NCBI GenBank assembly: GCA_023451735.1
Contig: JAEXYH010000096.1
Location: 62,001 to 126,000, forward strand
DNA length: 64,000 bases
Origin: Pseudomonadota bacterium
Lineage (GTDB): Bacteria > Pseudomonadota > Alphaproteobacteria > Rhizobiales > Rhizobiaceae
Reading direction: 5' to 3'
This document shows positions 45,200 to 53,462 of the stretch, piece by piece. The notes beneath the pieces were generated by a model, which was given only the letters and a program-made list of their open reading frames with translations, was not told the DNA's origin and searched no databases. The number at the start of each line of letters is the position of its first letter. Positions within the stretch are counted from its first letter, which is position 1. The position numbers and the translations under genes were made by a program.

Positions 45200-45952
45200 T
45201 CATCTGACATCTTCTCGCAGCGCGCGCAGCAGCGTGCGATAGCGTAACTGACTGCCGCGGAGATGGCTGCGCATTGCCTCGCGGGCTTTTTCTTCGTTGC
45301 CTTCGGAAATTGCGGTGACTATCGCCTGATGTTCGTCGACAAGAAGGTTGATGTAGCTCAGCTGCTCTTCCTCGGATTCGTCGCCGCGTAGAGCTGCGCG
45401 GGGGATGACATTCTTGCCGATCATCGTCAGGAATTCGCGAAAGCGGGGGTTATTGGTGGCATCGGCGATGGCGAGATGCAGAGCGAAATCGGCCTCGCTT
45501 GTGGGCTGATGCGCTTCAAGACAGGAGCGCACCGAATAATGCCTTTCAAAAATCACTTCTTCTTGGGCCGGGGAGCGTCGAAGCGCCGCCAGCCCCGCGG
45601 ATTCGACCTCGACAGCAGTCCTCAATTCAAGCAATTCGATCATTGATGAGACACGCGCCAGGTTTACCTGTCCGAGTGACAGGTTGAATGGCGGCGGCGC
45701 GGGTGTTGCCTGCAGCACGAATACGCCTGCGCCTTGCCGGGCTTCTACCAGCCTGTCCGAACGCAGTGCGGCGATCGCTTCCCGCACCACCGTTCTGCTG
45801 ACACCGTGAGCAAGGGTTAGCTGCGCTTCACTCGGAAGACGTGATCCCGGCGGGAACTGCCCTTCGGCAATCGCCTGGCGAAGTGTGTCGCTCAGCTGGG
45901 TGGCCCGCGTCTTCGGAGAGGCGATCAGATCCGATTTGAGTTCCTCGCTCAT
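45200..45952 (-). CDS. GntR-family regulator, FadR subfamily, likely of the aldarate cluster
   Basis: 250 residues. N-terminal winged helix (LRQAIAEGQFPPGSRLPSEAQLTLAHGVSRTVVREAIAALRSDRLVEARQGAGVFV) and an all-helical FCD effector domain with metal-ligand-like residues (ELRTAVEVESAG, DFALHLAIADATNN, DEHQAIVTAI, SHLRGSQ). FCD regulators usually bind organic acids; encoded immediately upstream of kdgD on the same strand, it most likely represses the aldarate genes until substrate or intermediate is present. Confidence 0.92.
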   Translation of the reverse strand: MSEELKSDLIASPKTRATQLSDTLRQAIAEGQFPPGSRLPSEAQLTLAHGVSRTVVREAIAALRSDRLVEARQGAGVFVLQATPAPPPFNLSLGQVNLARVSSMIELLELRTAVEVESAGLAALRRSPAQEEVIFERHYSVRSCLEAHQPTSEADFALHLAIADATNNPRFREFLTMIGKNVIPRAALRGDESEEEQLSYINLLVDEHQAIVTAISEGNEEKAREAMRSHLRGSQLRYRTLLRALREDVR

Positions 45953-46201
45953 GGACTTCTTCCTTCCTGTAATTATTTCCCCAAATTCTTCGGGGTTCTA
46001 AAATCAATCAGATGTCTCGATAAGATGTATGACAGGTTGCTTCGCTTGTCACCCGCTCACGAATGTGACCGTGCAGCAAATATGTATCGCACAGGCAAGG
46101 ATAGGGCGACATAAGCCGGAATGACGCGGTCTGACACTGTCGCCGTTGATAGGAACCGCTTTAGGCTTTACGACAATGCGCGGTGTTTGCGGGAGTTTGA
46201 T

Positions 46202-46807
46202 GTGCGGGGAATATTAAAGGCAATAGGGCCGCTTGGGCTGGTCCTTGTCGCGATCATGCCTTCGGTTGCGTTCTCTCAGTGGGCTCCGGCTGAACAGGTG
46301 AAGACTTACACGGTAAGCGGTTCCACCGGTATCGAGCTCTATTCGCAGATCGGCGAGAAAGGGCCTTTGGTTGGCGGCCAGATGCGGACGATAGCGCATA
46401 CGGATTTCAAGCTGCTCTGGTCGCGTAAATATGAGCCGCAGCCCGATGGTTCATGCAAACTGGTGTCTGCAAGACCAAGCCTCACGCTCATCTACACGCT
46501 GCCAAAGGCAGGAAAACTGCCGGAGGGCCTGAAAGCCAAATGGCAGGTGTTTTCCGATGGCGTGCACAAGCATGAGCGACATCATGGCAAGATGATCATC
46601 GAGATGGTGAAGGAAATCGAGGCAGTGAGTGTCGGTCTGTCGGCACTGGATGATCCGAAATGCCAGAAGATCAGGCAGGATCTGACTGCCAGGCTCGGCG
46701 AAATTTCGCGACGTAACCGCGAGCGGCACCGGGAGTACGACAGGATAGAGATGAACAATGGCGGCAACGTCCATCAGCTTATTCTCAACCTGGTGAACGA
46801 GCGGTGA
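46202..46807 (+). CDS. DUF922 exported zinc-protease-like protein
   Basis: 201 residues from GTG 46202. Signal peptide (AIGPLGLVLVAIMPSVAFS-QW), then the DUF922 domain: YTVSGSTGIELYSQIGEKGP, W-SRKYEPQPDGSCKLVS, LTLIYTLPK, and VHKHERHHGKMIIEM, whose HERHH is the predicted zinc-protease site (HExxH). Start was moved to the GTG because GGGAG lies 8 nt upstream and the signal peptide then sits at the N-terminus; the longest frame begins at ATG 46121. Monocistronic, function unknown. Confidence 0.82.
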   Translation: MRGILKAIGPLGLVLVAIMPSVAFSQWAPAEQVKTYTVSGSTGIELYSQIGEKGPLVGGQMRTIAHTDFKLLWSRKYEPQPDGSCKLVSARPSLTLIYTLPKAGKLPEGLKAKWQVFSDGVHKHERHHGKMIIEMVKEIEAVSVGLSALDDPKCQKIRQDLTARLGEISRRNRERHREYDRIEMNNGGNVHQLILNLVNER

Positions 46808-46952
46808 CGACCGGGACCGTAAAGTTGCATCCTTAAAAGGTGATCCCGAGCTGAATGGTGAACAGTCCGATCACCGCGGCAAACCATTGCCCGCACTCAG
46901 TTCGTCGCTATAGTTCCGACCAATATGTGCGTTATATTCCAGAGGGATTTCA

Positions 46953-48101
46953 ATGACCATTTCGGTTTCCGCCGCTGATATCGATGGCAAGGCGCTGCTC
47001 GAAGAGCTGGTTCGCTGGGTCGAGATCGAGACGCCGTCGCAGGATGCGACTGCAGTCAACCGGCTCGCGGATCATGTCGAGACGCAGGCCCATGCGGCGG
47101 AGCTTTCTGTCGAGCGGGTGCCCGGGACGATTGGCCTTGGTGATATCCTCACAGTCCGTTCGCCGCGGGCCGAAGGCAATAACGGGAAAACGGTCCTTAT
47201 CCTGGCGCATCTCGATACCGTGCACGCGCATGGCGTGATCGCCAAACAACTGCCTTTGAAACGTGATGGCGACAAGCTTTACGGGCCGGGGATCTATGAC
47301 ATGAAATCCGGTGCGCTGATGGCGCTGGAGGCGCTTAAAATCGCAGTCGCAAAAGGAAGCCGCATGCCTGTCGATCTGGTCTTCGTGCCGGACGAGGAGA
47401 TCGGCAGCCCGTCGTCGCGCGCCTATATTGAGAAACTTGCGGCAAGCGCCGGTTATACGCTGGTGGTCGAGCCTGCCCGCGATGGCGGCAAGATCGTCAT
47501 CGCCCGCAAGGGCGTGGCGATGTATGACGTCACCGTACGGGGACGTGCTTCGCATGCCGGCACACGGCCGCAGGACGGGCGCAGCGCAATCCGGTCAGCC
47601 GCGAGACTGGTGCTCGATCTCGAAGCTCTGAACGACGCCGAACGCGGCATCACGGTGGCTGTCGGGACGATACAGGGTGGGACGGGCCGCAATACGGTGC
47701 CGGCGGAATGCCGGATGCAGGTGGATGTGCGGGTTCCGGATGACAAGGCTGCCGCCGAGATCACGTACAAGATCGAGGCGATGAGGCCTGTCGATCCGGA
47801 TATCACATTCGAAATCACCGGCCAGATGAACAGGCCGCCCTTTGCCCAGTCGGAAGAGGGCGTGAAGCTGTTTGATGCGGCTGCCGGGATTGCGGCAGAG
47901 CTCGGTATCACGCTTGAAGGTGTCGTGACCGGCGGAGGCTCGGACGGCAACTTCACTGCGGCCCTGGGCGTGCCGACACTCGACGGTCTCGGCGCCGATG
48001 GGGCAGGGGCGCATACTTTCGATGAGCATATCCTTGTCAGCAGCCTTGCGCCGCGTACCGCGCTTCTTGCGAACCTGATGATTTCGCTTGAACCCAGATG
48101 A
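46953..48101 (+). CDS. M20-family metallopeptidase (glutamate carboxypeptidase/CPG2-like)
   Basis: 382 residues. Zinc ligands and catalytic residues: LAHLDTVHAHG (His, Asp), GPGIYDMKSG (bridging Asp), FVPDEEIGSP (Glu-Glu), VVEPARDGG, and the late GAHTFDEHI (His). A dimerisation domain lies between (RGRASHAGTRPQDGRSA). CPG2-like enzymes cleave C-terminal glutamate or acyl-amino acids; substrate here unknown. No signal peptide, so cytosolic. GAGGG precedes ATG 46953. Possibly first gene of a plus-strand run with the fusion protein, ROK kinase and cutC. Confidence 0.88.
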   Translation: MTISVSAADIDGKALLEELVRWVEIETPSQDATAVNRLADHVETQAHAAELSVERVPGTIGLGDILTVRSPRAEGNNGKTVLILAHLDTVHAHGVIAKQLPLKRDGDKLYGPGIYDMKSGALMALEALKIAVAKGSRMPVDLVFVPDEEIGSPSSRAYIEKLAASAGYTLVVEPARDGGKIVIARKGVAMYDVTVRGRASHAGTRPQDGRSAIRSAARLVLDLEALNDAERGITVAVGTIQGGTGRNTVPAECRMQVDVRVPDDKAAAEITYKIEAMRPVDPDITFEITGQMNRPPFAQSEEGVKLFDAAAGIAAELGITLEGVVTGGGSDGNFTAALGVPTLDGLGADGAGAHTFDEHILVSSLAPRTALLANLMISLEPR

Positions 48102-48143
48102 GCCGCTTCGGTGCGAGGCACCGGACGCCATAACTGAAACAAT

Positions 48144-48161
48144 ACCGGGCCGAAGCCCGGT
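48144..48161. other. Intercistronic hairpin between M20 peptidase and VOC-esterase genes
   Basis: ACCGGGC-cgaa-GCCCGGT, a 7-bp GC stem with a CGAA tetraloop, no U-run after it. More likely an mRNA stabiliser or spacer than a terminator. Confidence 0.5.
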
Positions 48162-48180
48162 CACCCAAGGCTAGAAACTC

Positions 48181-49737
48181 ATGACCAGCGGTATTCATCA
48201 CCTCACGGCGATCACCCGGAAAATCCAGGCGAATGTGGACTTCTATGTCGGCTTCCTCGGGCTCCGGCTGGTTAAGCGTACAGCCGGCTTCGAGGATGCT
48301 CAGCAACTGCATCTGTTCTATGGCGACGGTGCTGCGACGCCCGGCTCTCTGGTCACGTTTCTCGCCTGGGAGGACGGTTCGCTCGGGCGCGTCGGTCACG
48401 GGGCACCGAGCGAGATCAGTTTCGCGACCGATCGCGAGGCAATCGGCTTCTGGCTGACGCGGGCGCTGCAATTCAATGTCAAGATGACCAAACCGACACA
48501 GGAATTTGGCGAGCCGGTTTTGCGGCTGACCGATCCGGACGGGATTATCGTCAAGCTGGTCGGGGTCGATGATTATGGCGGCTGGGTCTGGTGGAAGGAT
48601 GGCGGCATCGCCGAAGAGGATGCGATCCGCGGTATTCGCGGCGCGACCATTCTGTCTGAAAAGGCGGATGAGACGGCGGCTTTTCTTGAACGGCACGCTG
48701 GTTTCGTGCCGGGCGCGGTCGAAGGAGCGATCCAGCGCCTGGTGTCGGAGAGCGGTCAGATTATCGATGTGCGCAACGCCGGCGGATTCTGGACGGCCGC
48801 GCCCGGCACCGGGACGATTGACCACGTGGCGGTGAGGGCGAGCAGTTGCGAGGCGGTGGACGATCTGCACAAGGTGCTGCAGGAGGAAGATGCCGGCGAC
48901 ATCAATGTTCATGACCGGCAATATTTCTATTCGCTCTACGTCCGCGAGCCGGGCGGGACGTTGATCGAGGTCGCCACAGATACGCCGGGCTTTACCGCCG
49001 ACGAACCGGTCGAACAGCTCGGAACAGGATTTTTTATTCCAAAACACTACAAGGCGGATCACGAGGCACTGAAAGTGATGCTGCCGCAATTCGGTCTGCC
49101 GGGCGAGGAGCGGGTGATCTATCGCGACCTGCCGTTCGTGCATCGCATCCACATGCCGGAAAACTGGGATGGTTCGACACTGGTCCTGCTGCACGGGACC
49201 GGCGCCAACGAGACTGCGATGCTTCCGCTGGGGCGCAAGGTGGCGCCGAATGCGATGCTGATCGGGCTGCGCGGGCGCTCGACTGACGAGGGATATCCGC
49301 GCTTCTTCCGCCGATTCAACCAGACGACTTTCGACCAGAAGGAGATCGCATCCGAAGTGGAGGCGTTTATTTCCTTCATCGAGGATATCGGTCCGGCCTA
49401 TCGGGTCGATCCGGCGCGTTTGACTTTTCTGGGTTATTCCAATGGCGGCAACATGCTGGGCGCAACCATGCAGCTTCGGCCGGAGGTGATCCGCAAGGCG
49501 GTGCTGCTACGCTCGATGAATGTGCTCGAGGAGCGTCCGGTCGTAGATCTGTCCGGTACGCAGGTTCTGTCGCTTAGCGCGACCGATGATTTCTACGGTC
49601 CGCTTTCGGGCGAACTGGAAGACAGGCTTCGGTCTGCCGGAGCCCGACTGACGGCGAAGGTGCTCGATGCCAATCACGGTCTTGGAACGGAAGACGAGGT
49701 AATCGTCCGCGCCTGGTTGCAGGAGCTGAATGCGTGA
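48181..49737 (+). CDS. Fusion of VOC ring-cleaving dioxygenase (MhqO-like) with alpha/beta hydrolase esterase (MhqD-like)
   Basis: 518 residues. Residues 1-~310 are a double vicinal-oxygen-chelate dioxygenase like MhqO/PcpA: GIHHLTAITRK (first metal His), TIDHVAVRA (second His), GGTLIEVATD (metal Glu). Residues ~325-518 are a serine esterase like MhqD/dienelactone hydrolase: LVLLHGTGANE (oxyanion region), FLGYSNGGNM (nucleophile Ser in GxSxG), SATDDFYG (Asp), DANHGLG (His). In Bacillus mhqO and mhqD are separate genes induced by quinones; here both are in one chain, implying cleavage of hydroquinone-type rings followed by ester or lactone hydrolysis. The ROK gene overlaps its stop. Confidence 0.88.
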   Translation: MTSGIHHLTAITRKIQANVDFYVGFLGLRLVKRTAGFEDAQQLHLFYGDGAATPGSLVTFLAWEDGSLGRVGHGAPSEISFATDREAIGFWLTRALQFNVKMTKPTQEFGEPVLRLTDPDGIIVKLVGVDDYGGWVWWKDGGIAEEDAIRGIRGATILSEKADETAAFLERHAGFVPGAVEGAIQRLVSESGQIIDVRNAGGFWTAAPGTGTIDHVAVRASSCEAVDDLHKVLQEEDAGDINVHDRQYFYSLYVREPGGTLIEVATDTPGFTADEPVEQLGTGFFIPKHYKADHEALKVMLPQFGLPGEERVIYRDLPFVHRIHMPENWDGSTLVLLHGTGANETAMLPLGRKVAPNAMLIGLRGRSTDEGYPRFFRRFNQTTFDQKEIASEVEAFISFIEDIGPAYRVDPARLTFLGYSNGGNMLGATMQLRPEVIRKAVLLRSMNVLEERPVVDLSGTQVLSLSATDDFYGPLSGELEDRLRSAGARLTAKVLDANHGLGTEDEVIVRAWLQELNA

Positions 49738-50714
49738 TGCCGTTCGCGTCCTTGTCTGACAGCGAGCGGACGTCGAGCCGGGCGGTGCTCTGCGCCGATA
49801 TTGGCGGATCGTTCATCAAGTTCGGTTTCTCCCGAGAGCCGGGGCAGGTCGAGGAACTGGAGCGCGTGCCGGTGCCGAAGACGGATTGGCGTGAGCTTGC
49901 TTTGGCACTGCAGCATCTGGCGGACAAAGTGGATGCAGGCAGAACATTGCCTCTCGGCCTGTCGACGGCGGGGCTTGTCGATCCGGTGACGGGGGGTGGA
50001 CTATCGGCTAACATTCCGTGCCTGACCGGTCTGCCGATCGCCCAGGCGATCTCCCAGGTGACGGAACGTTCGGTCTTTGTCGCAAATGACGCAGATTGTC
50101 TGACGCTGGCGGAGGCAAATGACGGTGCGGGGCGCGGGCATTCGGTGGTGTTCTGCATCATCATCGGCACGGGGATCGGTGGCGGCATTGCAGTCGACGG
50201 GCACATTCTTCGTGGCGCCGGCGGAGTGACGGGCGAGTGGGGTCACGGGCCTGCTCTCAATACAAGCGTCGAGATCGGCGGCAGGCTTGTTCAAGTGCCG
50301 CGGTTTTCCTGTGGCTGCGGGCAGTCCGGTTGCGTCGACACGATCGGCGGGGCGCGGGGGATTGAGAAACTGCACAAGCTCTTCCATGGTGAAGAGCGAA
50401 GCAGCCATAACATCATCCTTGACTGGCAGGCGCAGGACGTAAAAGCCAGCGAAACGATCGAAGTCTATCTCCAGCTTGTTGCGGATCCTTTGGCTGTCGC
50501 CGTCAATACGGTCGGGCCATCGATCGTGCCTGTCGGTGGCGGGCTTGCCTCGGCCGAGGCGTTGATCAAGGCGCTGGATTCGGCGGTTCGGGGCCGTATT
50601 CTCAACCGGCTGGATCGAGCGTTGCTGGTGCCGGCGGTGAGACGCGAAGATGGAGGGCTTACGGGGGCGGCCGTTCTGGCGCGGCAGGGAATGTCTGATG
50701 TCCGCGCTGCTTGA
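49737..50714 (+). CDS. ROK family sugar kinase
   Basis: About 325 residues. ATP-binding phosphate loop ADIGGSFIKFG, catalytic VANDADCLTLAEAN (base Asp), GTGIGGGIAVDG, GEWGHGP, and the zinc motif CGCGQSGCVDT of ROK kinases. Likely phosphorylates a hexose or N-acetylhexosamine (GlcNAc/ManNAc or glucose) in the cytosol; no helix-turn-helix, so not a repressor. The start ATG 49737 overlaps the stop of the fusion gene (TGATG); GTG at 49734 is also in frame. The cutC start overlaps its 3' end by 17 nt. An AGE-type epimerase is encoded 1.3 kb away on the other strand. Confidence 0.92.
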   Translation: MPFASLSDSERTSSRAVLCADIGGSFIKFGFSREPGQVEELERVPVPKTDWRELALALQHLADKVDAGRTLPLGLSTAGLVDPVTGGGLSANIPCLTGLPIAQAISQVTERSVFVANDADCLTLAEANDGAGRGHSVVFCIIIGTGIGGGIAVDGHILRGAGGVTGEWGHGPALNTSVEIGGRLVQVPRFSCGCGQSGCVDTIGGARGIEKLHKLFHGEERSSHNIILDWQAQDVKASETIEVYLQLVADPLAVAVNTVGPSIVPVGGGLASAEALIKALDSAVRGRILNRLDRALLVPAVRREDGGLTGAAVLARQGMSDVRAA

Positions 50715-51426
50715 GGTCTGTGTCGATAGCGCCGAAGGGCTGAATGCCGCGATCGAGGGTGGGGCAGGGCGGATTGAACTCTGTTCGGCGCTTGATCTCG
50801 GCGGATTGACGCCGTCGAAAGGGCTTATGACACAGGCCGCCAAAGCGCCGGTGCCGGTTTATGCAATGATCCGGCCGAGGGCGGGCGATTTCGTATTCGA
50901 TTCCGCGTCGCGCGAGGTGATGCTGGCAGATATCGATGCTGTGCGCGAGAGCGGACTTGCCGGGGTCGTGCTTGGGGTCAGCGGTCCGGATGGACGGCTG
51001 GATATCGATCTGCTGGCAGTTCTGGCGAAGCAAGCGGACGGCATGGGGCGGACGCTGCATCGGGCCTTCGATCTGGTGCCTGATCCCTTCGAGGCTGTGG
51101 AACAGGCGATCGAACTCGGTTTTGAACGCATATTGACGTCGGGCCAAGCCGCGAAGGTCCCGGATGGGAAGACGGTACTGCGCCGTCTCGTTGATCAGGC
51201 TGACGGGCGAATTTCGATCATGGCCGGAGGCGGGATTACCCCAGAAAACGTTGCGGCTATTATTATAGAAAGCGGGGTTTGCGAGGTTCACGCCTCATGT
51301 CGCCGACCGGAGACTTTTGTTGACGAAGCGCTAGTTCGGTTCGGTTTTGCCAGCCAGCAAGGTTACAGCACCGATGCCGGGATTGTGCGTAAAATGCTTG
51401 GTGCGTTGAGAGATTTGGTGGAGTAG
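50698..51426 (+). CDS. cutC: CutC family protein
   Basis: 242 residues, TIM barrel. Typical CutC start LEVCVDSAEGLNAAIEGGAGRIELCSAL and the later GRTLHRAFDLVPDPFEA, RILTSGQAAKVPDG and ISIMAGGGITPENV, CEVHASCRR. Long annotated as copper homeostasis, but a direct copper role is doubtful; the fold suggests an enzyme. The start at ATG 50698 lies inside the end of the ROK gene (17-nt overlap), so the two are translationally linked. Confidence 0.92.
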   Translation: MSALLEVCVDSAEGLNAAIEGGAGRIELCSALDLGGLTPSKGLMTQAAKAPVPVYAMIRPRAGDFVFDSASREVMLADIDAVRESGLAGVVLGVSGPDGRLDIDLLAVLAKQADGMGRTLHRAFDLVPDPFEAVEQAIELGFERILTSGQAAKVPDGKTVLRRLVDQADGRISIMAGGGITPENVAAIIIESGVCEVHASCRRPETFVDEALVRFGFASQQGYSTDAGIVRKMLGALRDLVE

Positions 51427-51437
51427 CCTTCGGGCGG

Positions 51438-51926
51438 CTATCTCTCGTCCTTCAGGCCCGATGCCACCTGCGCCTTGCGCAACAGCCAGAGGATCAAGAT
51501 GCCGGTGGCGGTTGCCATGACCGCGACGAGCCACATGCCGAGCCCGACGCAGAGGCCGATTGCGCCCGACAGCCACATGCTGGCGCCTGTTGTGAGCCCT
51601 TTCACATCTCCACGCATCTGGAACACCACGCCGGCAGCCAGGAAGGCAATGCCGGCCGTGACTGCTTCGATCAGGCGCATGGGGTCGATCTGGACCGTAT
51701 CAGGGCGGTTGCCGAATTCATGGATGATCTGTAGTCCAACGAGGGTAAAGACGCAGGCGGCAAGGCCGATCAGCATGTTGGTGCGCAAGCCTGCCGCATT
51801 GTTGGTGCTTTCACGCTCCAATCCGATCAGGCCGCAGAACAATGCCGCGCCGAGCAACCTGACAATCAGGATTTCTATCGATACCGGCGCTTCGTGAGAA
51901 AATTCATTGGCGAGACTTGTGAGCAT
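51438..51926 (-). CDS. MgtC/SapB family membrane protein
   Basis: 162 residues, about five helices. Family motif ILIVRLLGAALFCGLIGLERESTNNAAGLRTNMLIGLAACVFTL and RLIEAVTAGIAFLAAGVVFQMRGDVKGLTTGASMWLSGAIGLCVGLG. MgtC-type proteins act in low-magnesium or acid adaptation; in some cases they inhibit F-ATPase. Start set at MLTSLANEF; no strong ribosome binding site. No Mg-responsive leader can be discerned in the short upstream region. Confidence 0.9.
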   Translation of the reverse strand: MLTSLANEFSHEAPVSIEILIVRLLGAALFCGLIGLERESTNNAAGLRTNMLIGLAACVFTLVGLQIIHEFGNRPDTVQIDPMRLIEAVTAGIAFLAAGVVFQMRGDVKGLTTGASMWLSGAIGLCVGLGMWLVAVMATATGILILWLLRKAQVASGLKDER

Positions 51927-52012
51927 GAGATCGGTTCCGGCGTGACACGTTTGTGACACCGGAAACCGATCGAAGCTCGGAAGGTTCCGTCGCTGACTGG
52001 TGACGTTTCGGG

Positions 52013-53269
52013 CTAGATCTGTCCGGCAGCCTCGCCGATCATTTTCGTCAGGCTGCCTTCCGCCGGATAAAGGGGAATGAGGCAGGCCTGGAAGGCGTGG
52101 TAGATGTCTCCCTTGCCGGGGAAGAGTGTGTGGGCGGGAACGAGATCTTCCGTCAGTTCCTCGTGCCAGCCACCGTTTTTGTGGTCGATGAAATGGTTGG
52201 CAATGGTGCTCCAGATCAGCCGATAGCTGTCCTCAAAGAAGGGATCGTGCGGCAGGTGCTGGTTGATGAAGTGGGCGGCACCTGCTGCCTCGCACATTGG
52301 CCACCAGAGCTTGTTGGTCTTGGCGGGCTTGTCTGACCAGTCGAGCGTGTAGAAGAAACCGCCCTTCTCCTTGTCCCACCCCAGTGACACGGCCTGGATG
52401 AAGAGGTTCTTGGCCGCGTCCGGCATCCAAGCGTGTTTCTTATCCCCGAGTGCCCAGAGCTGCAAGGTGAGGCGTGCCCATTCCAGAGCGTGGCCGGGCG
52501 TGGTGCCGGCGGGCCGGAACATTTCGTCCGGATGGTAATAATCCTTGTTGAGGAGCCAGTTCGTATCGAAATGTTCGCCGACACGGAAGCCGGTCGCGCC
52601 TGCAAGGCGGCGGATGATGAGATCGGCGATGCTTTCCGCCTTGTCGAGATAATGCTGCTCGCCGGTAGCTTCATAGGCTGCCATCAGCGCCTCGGTGAGG
52701 TGCATGTTGGAATTCTGGCCGCGATAGGTGCCGCCGTCGATCGATCCCCAGTCGGCGGTGAATTCTTCGGCGATGGCACCGTGCTGTTTTTCCCAGAAGC
52801 GGGTTTCGAGCACTTGCGTAATATCGGCCAGCATCTTGTCCGCAAGGGGATGCCCGATGACTTTGGCGGAGGCGGCGGCGAGCAGGACAAAGGCGTGGCC
52901 ATAACCCTGCTTGTTGGTGTCTGCCGGGCCGTCGTCATTCATCGACCAGACATAGCCACCGTTCTTCTGGTCGCGATGGCCGTTCCAGAGGAAGTTCATG
53001 CCATGGTCGATCAGATCGCCGGCGCCCGGACGACCAAGCATGTAGGCAATCGAAAAGCAGTGAACCATGCGGGCAGAGGCGTGGATGCCGCGAACCGGAT
53101 TGGCGGAGGGCAGAGGGTGCCCCTCGTCATCGAGATCGTAGAAACCGCCCTTGGGGTTGATTGCGCGATATTGGAAGAAATTCATCAGGCCTTCCGCCTG
53201 ATCGAGCAGCCAGCGACGATGATAGGGGAGATCGCTCCAGAATTTCAGTGTCTGACCCGTGTCGCTCAT
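52013..53269 (-). CDS. AGE family epimerase/isomerase (mannose/N-acylglucosamine type)
   Basis: 418 residues, an (alpha/alpha)6 barrel. Features: RRWLLDQAEGLMNFFQYRAINPKGGFYDLDDEGHPL, RGIHASARMVHCFSIAYMLG, RGQNSNMHLTEALMAAYEATG, GTTPGHALEWARLTLQLW, KLWWPMCEAAGAAHF and GGWHEELTED. The conserved His residues (MHL, GHALEW, WHEE) are those of YihS/mannose isomerase-like enzymes. Likely interconverts mannose/fructose or related sugars; it may feed the ROK kinase nearby, which is inference. GGGAG precedes ATG 53269. Divergent from metH. Confidence 0.9.
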   Translation of the reverse strand: MSDTGQTLKFWSDLPYHRRWLLDQAEGLMNFFQYRAINPKGGFYDLDDEGHPLPSANPVRGIHASARMVHCFSIAYMLGRPGAGDLIDHGMNFLWNGHRDQKNGGYVWSMNDDGPADTNKQGYGHAFVLLAAASAKVIGHPLADKMLADITQVLETRFWEKQHGAIAEEFTADWGSIDGGTYRGQNSNMHLTEALMAAYEATGEQHYLDKAESIADLIIRRLAGATGFRVGEHFDTNWLLNKDYYHPDEMFRPAGTTPGHALEWARLTLQLWALGDKKHAWMPDAAKNLFIQAVSLGWDKEKGGFFYTLDWSDKPAKTNKLWWPMCEAAGAAHFINQHLPHDPFFEDSYRLIWSTIANHFIDHKNGGWHEELTEDLVPAHTLFPGKGDIYHAFQACLIPLYPAEGSLTKMIGEAAGQI

Positions 53270-53403
53270 GCTTCTTCTCCCTTGTGCTTCAACGCTTTAA
53301 TTAGAGGCTATAGCCATCCGGGCGATAGCTGTCATGAATAAATCGCCAAGCGAATCGCTGCGACAAATCCGACAGTAATTGCGACGTCTGCGCTGGACAT
53401 CAC

Positions 53404-53419
53404 ATAAAGGCATCTTTAT
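53404..53419. promoter_or_regulatory. Perfect dyad ATAAAG-GCAT-CTTTAT upstream of metH
   Basis: 16-bp dyad 31 nt before the metH ribosome binding site, in the AT-rich part of the 193-bp metH/epimerase divergent region. Methionine-cycle genes of Proteobacteria are often controlled by ArsR-type SAH/SAM-responsive regulators that bind AT-rich dyads; assignment to such a regulator is inference. Confidence 0.5.
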
Positions 53420-53462
53420 ATGATTATGAATATTGCCTTGATCTCTATCAGGAGTGTTTGCC

